Part shown: positions 26,993 through 35,651 of the stretch, one piece after another
Layout of the letters: each line of letters starts with the position of its first letter
How positions within the stretch are numbered: position 1 is the stretch's first letter
Assembly (NCBI GenBank): GCA_963787005.1
Contig: CAWBBX010000135.1
Coordinates: 47,043 to 111,042 of the forward strand
Origin: FEN-1297 sp963787005
GTDB lineage: Bacteria > Bacteroidota > Ignavibacteria > Ignavibacteriales > Ignavibacteriaceae
Length of the DNA stretch: 64,000 nucleotides
Direction: 5' to 3'
Made by a program: the position numbers and the translations under genes
The notes under the pieces: generated by a model
The model's input: the letters and a program-made list of their open reading frames with translations, nothing else
Told to the model about the DNA's origin: nothing
The model's database searches: none

Positions 26993-27012
26993 CCCCCCTC
27001 TCAAGAGGGGGG
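26993..27012. repeat. CCCCCCTC-GAGGGGGG hairpin upstream of the DUF559 gene
   Basis: A perfect 8-bp stem with TCAA loop, 26 nt before the DUF559 start. It looks like a small extragenic palindrome of the CCCCTC..GAGGGG type. Confidence 0.65.
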
Positions 27013-27038
27013 AGAATGTTTTGATTTCTGCTTTTTTT

Positions 27039-27413
27039 ATGAGAAGGAAGATAATACCATATAACCCCGCTTTAAAGGAAAAAGCCCGGTGGCTTCGTAA
27101 CAATTCAACGGAAACAGAAATAATGCTTTGGAGGTTTCTCAAGGGAAAGCAAATGCTTGGTTATGATTTTCATCGACAAAAGCCTCTTGGCGAATATATA
27201 GTAGATTTCTTTTGCAACGAGCTTATGCTGGCGATTGAAATAGACGGAATTAGTCATATTGATCGAGAAAAATATGACAAGCACCGGCAGAGAGAAATAG
27301 AAAAGCTCGGGGTTAAATTTTTGCGCTTTGAAGACGATGAAGTGTTTTACAATATCGGATTTGTTTTAAATAAAATTGAGATGTGGATAAATGAAAATAT
27401 TTATGAGAATTAA
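27039..27413 (+). CDS. DUF559 (VSR-like) endonuclease-domain protein
   Basis: 124 residues from the ATG at 27039. The frame is open from 26871, but the upstream part is repeat sequence. Typical DUF559 sequence: LRNNSTETEIMLWRFLKGKQ at the start, then YDFHRQKPLGEYIVDFFC and AIEIDGISH. The PD-(D/E)XK-like residues are Asp56 and Glu67-Ile-Asp69, with His73. The family is related to very-short-patch-repair endonucleases. Stand-alone copies are often found in repeat-rich intergenic DNA, and their role is unknown. This one lies between two copies of a 64-bp repeat and beside a gene stump. Confidence 0.85.
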   Translation: MRRKIIPYNPALKEKARWLRNNSTETEIMLWRFLKGKQMLGYDFHRQKPLGEYIVDFFCNELMLAIEIDGISHIDREKYDKHRQREIEKLGVKFLRFEDDEVFYNIGFVLNKIEMWINENIYEN

Positions 27414-27416
27414 GAA

Positions 27417-27491
27417 GTGATCATCAAACACCAAGGAAAGACACCACAAATTGACGAGTCTGCATACGTAGCGCCCAACGCCGTTATCAGC
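27417..27491 (+). pseudogene. N-terminal stump of a gamma-class carbonic anhydrase-like gene
   Basis: Starting at GTG 27417, the 25 codons read M/V-IIKHQGKTPQIDESAYVAPN then AVIS. This is the characteristic N-terminus of the hexapeptide-repeat gamma-carbonic anhydrase (YrdA/PaaY) family. Homology stops where repeat copy 2 begins, and the frame then closes at TGA. The rest of the gene is missing; the next coding sequence is the 3' end of the RND gene on the other strand. Confidence 0.72.
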
Positions 27492-27500
27492 TTAAGAAAA

Positions 27501-27564
27501 GCATGATTGCATGAAATGCATGGGTGCATGAAAAACATGCATTCATGCCGTCATTCAACCATGC
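27501..27564. repeat. GCATG-rich palindromic repeat, copy 2
   Basis: Second copy of the 64-bp element (58/64 identity to 26856-26919). It is fused to the carbonic-anhydrase stump on the left and ends two bases before the RND gene's stop on the right. Confidence 0.8.
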
Positions 27565-27566
27565 AT

Positions 27567-30500
27567 CTATTGCACCGCCGTGCGCCTCTTTGCAAGAAAT
27601 CCTTTTACTCTCTCGCCCGCCCTCTCAAAGACAATATACAGAACCGGAATTACGATTAATGTAAGTAGGGTAGTAGCAGTTAATCCGCCGATAACCGCCC
27701 TTGCCAGCGGAGACCAGGTTTCCGCTCCGGATCCGAGTTCTACTGCAAGCGGAACCATGCCCAAGATTGTGGTCAGGGCCGTCATCAATACGGGTCTCAT
27801 TCTAGCCTTGCAGCTGAATTCTATGGCCTCGTACAGCTCCATTCCCTTTTCCCTCTGCTGGTTGATATAGTCAACAAGGACTATTCCGTTATTTACCGCA
27901 ATGCCCACAAGCATAACTATACCGACCAGCGCCATAACGCTGAAGGAAGTTCCGGTTATTGCCAGGAAAATTAATACTCCTATAATGGAAAGAGGAACGG
28001 TGAACATTATTATGAGCGGATCGACCAGAGACTCGAACTGCGAAGCCATTATCATATAAACCAATAAAATCGCAGCTATAAAAGCCAGCCCAAGATAGAA
28101 AAACGCTTCCTGCTGATCCTCGGCCGTTCCGCCAATCACAACCTGATATTCTGAAGGTATCGGCGTTTCGGCTATTATATTTTTAATCGTGCTTACCGCG
28201 GCGGAAAGATCGATCCCGGACAATCCGCATCCGACCGAAACAAATCTGCTCTGATTCTCCCTGAAAATAGTCGGGCTCGATTGTTCCTCCGTGATATCAG
28301 CTACGTCCTTCAGTTGTATCCTGCCGCCGGCGGGCAGCGCCAGTTCGAGATTTTCCAGCGAAGATTTTTTATTTCTGTATTCCTTTGCGTACTGCACGTA
28401 AATATTGTATTCGTCTCCCGCTTCGCGATATTGAGAAGCCACCTTGCCCTGAATGGCGGTGGAAATATTGCCCGCAACCTGCAGCGTAGACAAATTATAA
28501 TGATTAAGCAAATCCTTGTTGAGATGCACCTGAAGCTCCGGGGTCGTCTCTTTTGTGTTCAGGGAAATATCTACCAGTCCCTTAACCTTTTCCATTTTGG
28601 ATTTTAATTCATTCGCTATCGCTTTAGCTCCCGCCACATCAAATCCAACCACCTTCACCTCGATATCCTTCTCCGTAGTAAATGATCCGCCTTCCTGGAA
28701 TGCGTAGGTTATTCCCGGTATACGATCGAGTTTTTCGCGCAGCCTGTCCTGTATTTCGAACTGTGTTATTTTCCTTCGTTCTTTCGGAGCCAGCCTTAAA
28801 AATATTTCAATAGTGCTCGCAGTTGTTCCGTACGCGCTCATTCCTTCCCTGGTTCCGTAAAATATGGACAGCGACTCGAAATCCTTTTTATCCACCGTTT
28901 CCTTAATTATGTTTTCAATTTGATAAACATACATCCGCGTTTTTTCTATGGGAGTTCCCGAAGGGGCTTCTACCAGGGCGTTTATCAGGCCCTGATCGGA
29001 TTTAGGCAGAAACTCTCCCCCTAGTAAAAAGGACAAACCGAGCGAAAGAAAAAACATCACGGTAACTGATACCAAGATTATTATTTTGTGATGAATAGAC
29101 CAGTGCAATATTACACCGTACCTGTTCGAAAGCTTTACCAGCAAACCTCCGGCGGCGTCTTTCATCTTTGCGAAACGCGATCCCGTCTTTTTGTCGTTAA
29201 CCTTAAGTATGTTTGCCGACATCATCGGTACCAGAGTCAGCGCGACTAAAAGCGATACGACAAGGCTGAAGGTAATTGTAAGTACCATGTCTTTAAATAG
29301 CTGCCCGGTAATGTTCGGTACGAACAATACAGGCAGAAACACGCTGACGGTTGTCAGCGTTGAAGCGGTTATCGCCATGCCCACTTCTTTGGCTCCTATT
29401 TCCGCCGATTCCACTCTGCTCTTACCCATCTCGCGGTGGCGGTAAATATTTTCAAGTACCACGATAGAGTTATCCACCAGCATTCCCACGGCTAGCGCAA
29501 GCCCCGCCATAGAAATGATGTTCAGGGTAACGTCCGCAAGATACATTACGGCGAATGTAGCTATAATAGAGACGGGTATCGATAGTCCCATAATTATACT
29601 GCCGCGGATATTTCTGAGGAAAAAATAAATTACAATAAACGCCATAATAAACGCTATCAGCGCGGTGTTTCTCAGGTTCTTAACGGATCTTAAAATGAAG
29701 TCCGCCTGATCCCATATTAAGCTGAACTTTGTACCCTGCGGCAGCCCGGCTACAATTTCGGGGATGGCGGCATTAATGTTTCTGCTTGTGATAACCGTAT
29801 TGGCGTCCGACTGCTTCATTATCATCATAAAGACGCCCTCACTGTAATCCGCCCTCACTTCGCTGGCGTTTTCTTTGTATGAATCCTCCACGCTTGCGAC
29901 GTCTTTAATATAAACCGGCACGCCGGCTTTATGCGTAAGCACGGTATTTCGGATCTGATCCAGCGAAGTATACTCGCTGAAAACCCGCAGGTTGTAGCTT
30001 TTCCCCGTTGTTTCGATAGTGCCGGCCGGCTGAAGTCCGCTTCCGGTTTGGATGGTCCGTAAAACGTCGCCCGGGGAAAGATCGTAGGAAGCCAGAAGGA
30101 CGGGATTTATAAGCACGTTGATCTGCCTCTGCAGTCCGCCCTGTGTTTGTACCGATGCCACGCCGTCGACCCTTTCGAGCATAGGCTCTATCTTATCTTC
30201 CGCCAGTCTCCTCAATTCCGCGGGGCCCAGGTTTGGAGAACTTATGCTGAAGTAGCTTATCGGCATCATTGAAGGATCGAAAACAAAGACCAGCGGCTTT
30301 GATGCGTCGGCCGGCAGGAAATCCTTTATCAGATCGAGATTTTTTCTGATATCGTTTTCCGCCTTGTCCATGTCCGTGCCGTACTTAAATTCCAGCGTAA
30401 TTACGGAGGCGCCTTTAAATGACTGCGAATTCACCTTCTCGATATTTTTTACTGACGATATCGACTCCTCAATCGGCCGCGTTATAAGATTTTCGATGTC

Positions 30501-30680
30501 TTCAGGTCCTACACCCGAATAGTTGGTGACCACGCCTGCGATCGGGAAGGTGATGTCCGGGAAAAAATCTATTTTCAGCTGGGAAAAAGAGAAGAAACTA
30601 ATAAGTATCACCACTCCGTAAATCATTACAAGAGTTATTTGTCTTTTTAAAGAAAATCTTGTTAGCATCATGATTTTCAA
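27567..30680 (-). CDS. RND-family efflux transporter, inner-membrane pump
   Basis: 1037 residues, the full length of an AcrB/MdtB-type HAE-1 pump. TM1 begins at once (RQITLVMIYGVVILISFFS). The porter domain has FVFDPSMMPISYFSISSPN. The TM4 region AVGMLVDNSIVVLENIYRH carries the proton-relay Asp, and the second half repeats the fold (AVNNGIVLVDYINQQREKGM). It exports drugs or other amphiphiles using the proton gradient. It is last in a tolC-adaptor-pump operon, only 6 nt after the adaptor stop. No regulator gene is adjacent. Confidence 0.95.
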   Translation of the reverse strand: MKIMMLTRFSLKRQITLVMIYGVVILISFFSFSQLKIDFFPDITFPIAGVVTNYSGVGPEDIENLITRPIEESISSVKNIEKVNSQSFKGASVITLEFKYGTDMDKAENDIRKNLDLIKDFLPADASKPLVFVFDPSMMPISYFSISSPNLGPAELRRLAEDKIEPMLERVDGVASVQTQGGLQRQINVLINPVLLASYDLSPGDVLRTIQTGSGLQPAGTIETTGKSYNLRVFSEYTSLDQIRNTVLTHKAGVPVYIKDVASVEDSYKENASEVRADYSEGVFMMIMKQSDANTVITSRNINAAIPEIVAGLPQGTKFSLIWDQADFILRSVKNLRNTALIAFIMAFIVIYFFLRNIRGSIIMGLSIPVSIIATFAVMYLADVTLNIISMAGLALAVGMLVDNSIVVLENIYRHREMGKSRVESAEIGAKEVGMAITASTLTTVSVFLPVLFVPNITGQLFKDMVLTITFSLVVSLLVALTLVPMMSANILKVNDKKTGSRFAKMKDAAGGLLVKLSNRYGVILHWSIHHKIIILVSVTVMFFLSLGLSFLLGGEFLPKSDQGLINALVEAPSGTPIEKTRMYVYQIENIIKETVDKKDFESLSIFYGTREGMSAYGTTASTIEIFLRLAPKERRKITQFEIQDRLREKLDRIPGITYAFQEGGSFTTEKDIEVKVVGFDVAGAKAIANELKSKMEKVKGLVDISLNTKETTPELQVHLNKDLLNHYNLSTLQVAGNISTAIQGKVASQYREAGDEYNIYVQYAKEYRNKKSSLENLELALPAGGRIQLKDVADITEEQSSPTIFRENQSRFVSVGCGLSGIDLSAAVSTIKNIIAETPIPSEYQVVIGGTAEDQQEAFFYLGLAFIAAILLVYMIMASQFESLVDPLIIMFTVPLSIIGVLIFLAITGTSFSVMALVGIVMLVGIAVNNGIVLVDYINQQREKGMELYEAIEFSCKARMRPVLMTALTTILGMVPLAVELGSGAETWSPLARAVIGGLTATTLLTLIVIPVLYIVFERAGERVKGFLAKRRTAVQ

Positions 30681-30686
30681 TTCCCC

Positions 30687-31793
30687 TTATTCAATAATGT
30701 TAACGCGCTGCCCTTCCTTCACTATATTTTGCCCGACGACTATTATCGAGTCACCCCTGTTCAATCCGTTATTTATTTCCACCTGCCCGTCGCTTGTTAT
30801 TCCGGTTTTAACTTCCTTCAGCTTCGCGCGGCCGCGGTCGATAACAAATATGAAGAATCTTTTGACCTGGCTCTGCAATCCGGTTTCCTTGTTTATTCTA
30901 ACTTCGGTTTGGGGCAGAAGAGCGTCTTCGGGAACAACCATGCTGTTTGCCCGGTTCTGAGTTTGAATTAAAAATTCTCCGAACATTCCCGATTTGAGCC
31001 TGGGATCGTTTTTTAAAAGAACAACCTCAGCCTCGAGCGATTTCGACATCAAGTCGATCGAAGAATTAATTTTTGCTATCCTTCCCTCAAATTCCTCCTC
31101 CGGCAGGATCGGGAATCTTACAATAACCCTCTGGCCGACTTTTACTTTTTGAATATCCTTCCCCGTCAGCTTAATTTTTGATTTCATCCTCGACGAAGAG
31201 ATCATCTGAACGACCGGCTGCCCCATATTTATCATTTGATTTTCTTCAACGTAAACAGCGGCGACAACACCGTCAAACGGTGCCTTAACAAAACTGTTTT
31301 CGAACTGCTCCTTTGCCTGTTTAAACGCCGAACCCGCCTGGTTATATCCGTGCTCTGTTGTTTCCATTGCCGTTTGGGCCTGATCGAACTGCTGGCGGCT
31401 GACTGCTTTTTCAGAAAAGAGCCTGCTGATTCTTTTAAAATCCTGCGCAGCCATCTTAGCGCTGGACTCGGCTGCTTTTAAAGCCGAGTTTGCCATTTCC
31501 AATCCCTGCTTCTGCATTTCGTTTTTCTGTTCAACAAGGATCATGTTCTTCATTACGCTTTGTCCCGGCCTGACATTTATTTTAAGCGCACGCTCGGAAA
31601 CTTTCGCGTACACAACAACATCCTCATCCGCGGTGATTGAGCTTGTTACACGTATATATTTAGCGATGGTTTCGGATTTAACTTTGTATATCTTTACCGG
31701 AACTGTCTTATCGGTATTTTCTTCCGCGGTTTTGGAGCATCCCAGCAAAATCAGCATAAAGGCGGAAACTATAAGTAATATACTCCTGTTCAT
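30687..31793 (-). CDS. RND periplasmic adaptor (membrane-fusion) lipoprotein
   Basis: 368 residues from the ATG at 31793. An earlier in-frame ATG at 31817 would overlap tolC and spoil the signal peptide. The signal peptide ends in the lipobox LLGC, lipidated Cys19. Then come lipoyl-like halves (KINVRPGQSVMKNMILVEQK and FVKAPFDGVVAAVYVEENQM) flanking an alpha-helical hairpin (about 90-150), a beta-barrel domain and a membrane-proximal domain. It bridges the RND pump to the TolC-like channel. Confidence 0.93.
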   Translation of the reverse strand: MNRSILLIVSAFMLILLGCSKTAEENTDKTVPVKIYKVKSETIAKYIRVTSSITADEDVVVYAKVSERALKINVRPGQSVMKNMILVEQKNEMQKQGLEMANSALKAAESSAKMAAQDFKRISRLFSEKAVSRQQFDQAQTAMETTEHGYNQAGSAFKQAKEQFENSFVKAPFDGVVAAVYVEENQMINMGQPVVQMISSSRMKSKIKLTGKDIQKVKVGQRVIVRFPILPEEEFEGRIAKINSSIDLMSKSLEAEVVLLKNDPRLKSGMFGEFLIQTQNRANSMVVPEDALLPQTEVRINKETGLQSQVKRFFIFVIDRGRAKLKEVKTGITSDGQVEINNGLNRGDSIIVVGQNIVKEGQRVNIIE

Positions 31794-31807
31794 TTTTTCC
31801 CCTATAA

Positions 31808-33155
31808 TTATTTCCAAACTTTATCTAATAATCCCGCCGATCTCAGCAGGGCAAGTTGACTTACGTTATAATTATATATTCCACGCAGGTAGTCGCTTTT
31901 GCTCTTAGTATAAAGCAGCTGCGCGTTCAGTACATCGAGCTGGCTGCTCATTCCCTGGGCATACAGAAGATTTGAAATTCTCATGCTCTCCCCGTACTGA
32001 TCGGCGGCATCTTTTAAGCTCTGCAGACTTTTCAAAGCCTCTGTATAAATGTAGTAGCTTTGTTCCACATCGAGCTGAACCGCATATTTAGTCTGCTTGA
32101 CCAGCAGATTCATCTGCTCGGATTGAATTTTCGCCAACTGATAATCCAGCACCTTACGCCCCCCCTCGAAAAGCGGCCACGAAACTGAGAGAGTGACGGA
32201 CTTTGATCTTATATAATCATCCCATCTTACCTTGTCGGTTTCTACCGGGGCTGCCTGATCCACGCTCGCAGACAAGGAAATTAAAGGACTAAATTTGCCT
32301 AATGCGATCTTCTCGCCCGATTTAACGGCATCTTGCCTGAACATTACCGACTTTAAATCGTTACGGTTCTCCTCGGATATATTTTTTAATTCAACTAGTG
32401 AAAGATTCGAATATTCCTTCAGGAATTCGGCTCTGTTCAAAGAATCTGTAACAACAAGAGAATCGGTCAGCGGAATGTTAAGCAAGCTCTTTAATCTCTG
32501 CACGGAAAGTTTTTTGTTTGCGCGGGCCGATTCCAGCGCCGGCAGAGTGGATGAATACCGGGCCTTTGCCCGCCGCAGATCGAGCTCGGTTGCAGTTCCG
32601 GCTTTATAAAATTTTCCAACCTGATCGAGGTTTTGTTTCGCCACATTCGAGGCTTCTTCCGCCGTTTTGCCGAGCTCATCGGCAAGCATAATTCCGTAAT
32701 AAGCCTGCATGGCGTTTAAAACCGTTTCCTCTTCCTTTCCCTCAAGCTCTTCCTTGAGAGATTTCTTTATGTTTTTCTGAACATCGTAGTTCAGCCATCT
32801 GCTGCCGCCTGTTAAAAGCGGCAGAAGTTAAAACAAGCGAGTGCTGAAAGTTATAGGGAGTTCCGACGGCAAACTGCTGTCCCATAAACACAAATACAGG
32901 CAGCTCAACGTTCTTCTGTGCTATGCCCTGGTAAGAGAGAGTCGGAAGAAAATAAGAAAGCGATTTCCACGTCTCCAGGTTTTGAGATTCGTATTCGAGC
33001 ATTTTTGATCGGAGAGAAAGATTATCTTTTAACGATATCCTTACAACCTGTTCCCACGAGAGGTAGATAATACGTTCTTGATTTTGACCCAGCGCGAAGT
33101 TTCCGGAAAGAAGAACGCAAAGAATTAATATCTTTATTGTTTTGCTGACGTTCAT
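31808..33155 (-). CDS. TolC-family outer-membrane efflux protein, frame broken by one base
   Basis: About 448 residues across two frames. The 5' frame (from 33155) has a signal peptide (ILILCVLLSGNFALGQ) and the start of the outer-membrane efflux domain (LSWEQVVRISLKDNLSLRSK), then loses homology. The 3' frame continues LLTGGSRWLNYDVQKNIKKS and runs through two helical-barrel repeats to 31808. Removing one T near 32825 joins them as LVLT-LPLLTGG. The protein forms the trimeric channel-tunnel for the adaptor and pump encoded immediately downstream. Confidence 0.9.
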
Positions 33156-33613
33156 TGTGATCCCCTGTAAAATCTAAAACGTAGACCCGAACAATTAAAT
33201 ATTACTATTCCCTATACTACTTGAAGACGGAGCGGGTCTTTAAATAGTTACTTCCTTATATGTAGAACATTGAGTGCGGGCAAGGAATAAACTATAATAA
33301 TTAAGATCGCGACAAAACCTCCTGCCGGACGTAAAGAAGCGTAAAAATGTCCGAAGATCGTAGTTTCGTCATCAAGAGTATTTTTCAATTTAAAAAGAGG
33401 TTCATTAAAGCAATGATATAGGCAGGATTCCCCTTAAAGTGTTCTATAATCAGAATACTCTATACGCAAATATAATTGAACTCCATTTACTATTCTACAT
33501 GTTTTTTAATAACCCGGTAAAACATTCGCAAAAACGGACAAATTTTGGAATAAAAAAACCGAGAAGAAGTTCAATTTCTCCCGACCGCGCAAAAAAACAA
33601 GAGGATAAAAAGG
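33156..33613. other. Gene-free intergenic region
   Basis: About 460 bp upstream of tolC and downstream of the aldo/keto reductase. I see no gene and no clear repeat; the efflux operon promoter presumably lies here. Confidence 0.5.
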
Positions 33614-34610
33614 CTATTTTACCAACTCAAGCTTCTCCAGCTCGGAAGAAATAAAATTTATCTCTTCATTACTTAATTTTATATCAGCCGCTTCATGCGT
33701 TCTCCAAGGCCTGCTTCGGATTTCGCGCGCCGACCAAGGCAATTGTGATTCCTGGCTGCGCTATCGTCCATGCTATTACAAGCTGTGCAAGAGTGGCTTT
33801 CTTTTCATCGGCAATGGTTTTTATCTTTTCGAGAAATGTATTTGTACGTTTAATGTTTTCATCTTTAAAGTAGTGTAATTCGCTTCTGTGGTCCCCTTCG
33901 CTGAACTTATAACCCGGCTTCATTTTGCCGGTCAGTAATCCAAGCTGAAGGGGACTGTACGCCAGAATCGATTTATTATTCTCAATCATGTACGGCACGA
34001 GCTCTTCTTCTATATCCCGCCGAACCATACTATAAGGAACCTGGTCGGAGACGAGTGATATACATTTATCGGTCTCGATCATCAGATTTTTATTATGATT
34101 GCAAACCCCTGCGTACCTGACTTTTCCGTCCTTAATTAATTGACTAACGGCTTCCATTGTTTCAGAGATCGGGGTATTGGGATCGTGCCAATGTATCTGG
34201 TACAGATCGATGTAATCCGTCCCGAGCCGGCGCAGACTATCTTCGCATTCTTTCATCACGCTTTCTTTAGAGGCAAACTTATTTACGTTTATCGGATTGC
34301 CGTTGTTATCTACGCTTTTAAAGTAAAGCTCCCCGCCGGAATCGTCCCACCGCAGACCGTACTTTGTAAGAATCTGAATTTTATCGCGGGGTAAATCCTT
34401 AATCGCCTCGCCTACAACTTCTTCGCTTTCTCCCTGTCCGTAAATCGGCGCTGTGTCGATAGACGTTACTCCATGATCGTACGCTTCCTTAATCGCGTTA
34501 ACCGCGTCGTTTTGTTCCGTTCCTCCCCACATCCATCCGCCTGCGGCCCACGCCCCGAAGGTAACCGCCGAAATATTTAAATCTGATTCTCCCAGACTTC
34601 TGTATTCCAT
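33614..34610 (-). CDS. Aldo/keto reductase, C-terminus frameshifted by one base
   Basis: About 331 residues. It is an NADPH-dependent TIM-barrel oxidoreductase with the catalytic tetrad Asp52 and Tyr57 (SIDTAPIYGQGESEE), Lys83 (LTKYG) and His140 (YQIHWHDP). The C-terminal cofactor site is ITIALVGARNPKQALENA. The uninterrupted frame ends at 33693 right after that motif. Skipping one base at 33694-33698 restores a normal tail (EAADIKLSNEEINFISSELE) and a TAG at 33614-33616. The substrate is unknown, as usual in this family. Confidence 0.88.
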
Positions 34611-34853
34611 ATAGCATCCTTCGCTTTATTAATGCTTAATTTGTGTTTAGTATATTGATTTTCAAAACAAAGTTATTAGATTATTTTTTATTTGACAAGA
34701 ACTCACTTTTAAGCAGTTGCATGTTGATTATAAAAAACACTGAAGAGGGCGGTAAAAATTTTTCACTAGGCAATTTCAATATGACGCGGTATCTTTAAAT
34801 TCAAGAGGGAAGATCGAAAATCTGCGGTAAGAGAAACAGGGCGGGTAGACAAA

Positions 34854-35651
34854 ATGATATTTGGGGTAAAAAGTTTTTATTCGGTTCAGGCTTATAAGCC
34901 GGCGTTATTTCTTTTAGTTATATTTGGCTTATATTCATGCGGAGAATCGCCCTCCGGACCAAATAATGATCACTATGGGCTAGAAGGCAATGTTATAAAT
35001 ACCGCCGGCGAGCCGTTGGACAGTGTGCGGATCTACTGTCTGTACAATTATTTTTCTCCTCCGACGAGCCCTTACGGCAAAAAGGCGCTGCAAATCTTAA
35101 ACACGGCGGATACTACAAAATTTAATCTTTTCCAGAATATTCCCAATCCATTTAACCAATCGACATATATAAGGTTTTCCCTCCCCTCTTATTCCAATGT
35201 TTCAATTTCACTTGTTGATAAGCTAACAGGGGAAACGAAATACACATATGAAAAATCCATGCAACAGGGGCAGTATCAAATATATCTTGACCATATAGTA
35301 CAAAAGGAGAACCTGAAGAGCGGAATATATACTTATTCCTTAAAGGCCGTTAACGAATCCGGACAAACCCGTGCAGCAAGCAAGGAAATGATGGTAATAG
35401 GTGATAGCGGCGCAGCAAATTCGTTAACCAGTCAAAGCGGTGAATATTTTTTCGGTTTCAACGAAGCCTTTGCGGGAGATACTATCGTTACAACGACAAA
35501 CGGAGATTATTTTTATAAAACGACATTGGGAAATATTGTAAATCTCGAATTAAAAAGAAGAGGCTACAAATCCAAGGTAGTTACGGTTGAATTATATCCC
35601 GAAGTCTTAATTCGCAGGGATGTCGTGATGGAAAAGGAGTCGGCGGAATGA
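34854..35651 (+). CDS. Lipoprotein with a sorting-type domain nested in a carboxypeptidase-regulatory-like domain
   Basis: 265 residues. A signal sequence ends in LYSC (lipidated Cys29). Residues 41-62 (YGLEGNVINTAGEPLDSVRI) begin a carboxypeptidase-regulatory-like beta-sandwich, and residues 200-262 (GDYFYKTTLGNIVNLELKRR) appear to complete it. Between them, residues 88-183 resemble the type-A T9SS sorting or FlgD-Ig-like domain: FNLFQNIPNPFNQSTYIRFS then SGIYTYSLKAVNESG. A secretion-sorting domain in mid-protein cannot act as a C-terminal signal, so here it is probably structural. Its last bases overlap the next gene (ATGA). Confidence 0.75.
   Translation: MIFGVKSFYSVQAYKPALFLLVIFGLYSCGESPSGPNNDHYGLEGNVINTAGEPLDSVRIYCLYNYFSPPTSPYGKKALQILNTADTTKFNLFQNIPNPFNQSTYIRFSLPSYSNVSISLVDKLTGETKYTYEKSMQQGQYQIYLDHIVQKENLKSGIYTYSLKAVNESGQTRAASKEMMVIGDSGAANSLTSQSGEYFFGFNEAFAGDTIVTTTNGDYFYKTTLGNIVNLELKRRGYKSKVVTVELYPEVLIRRDVVMEKESAE

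Noticed and set aside
26871..27038. Upstream extension of the DUF559 frame
   Set aside because: It consists of the GCATG repeat and a GC hairpin; DUF559 homology begins only at the ATG at 27039.
26856..27564. CRISPR array (repeated GCATG blocks)
   Set aside because: Only two repeat copies, about 580 bp apart with a gene between them; no regular spacers and no cas genes.
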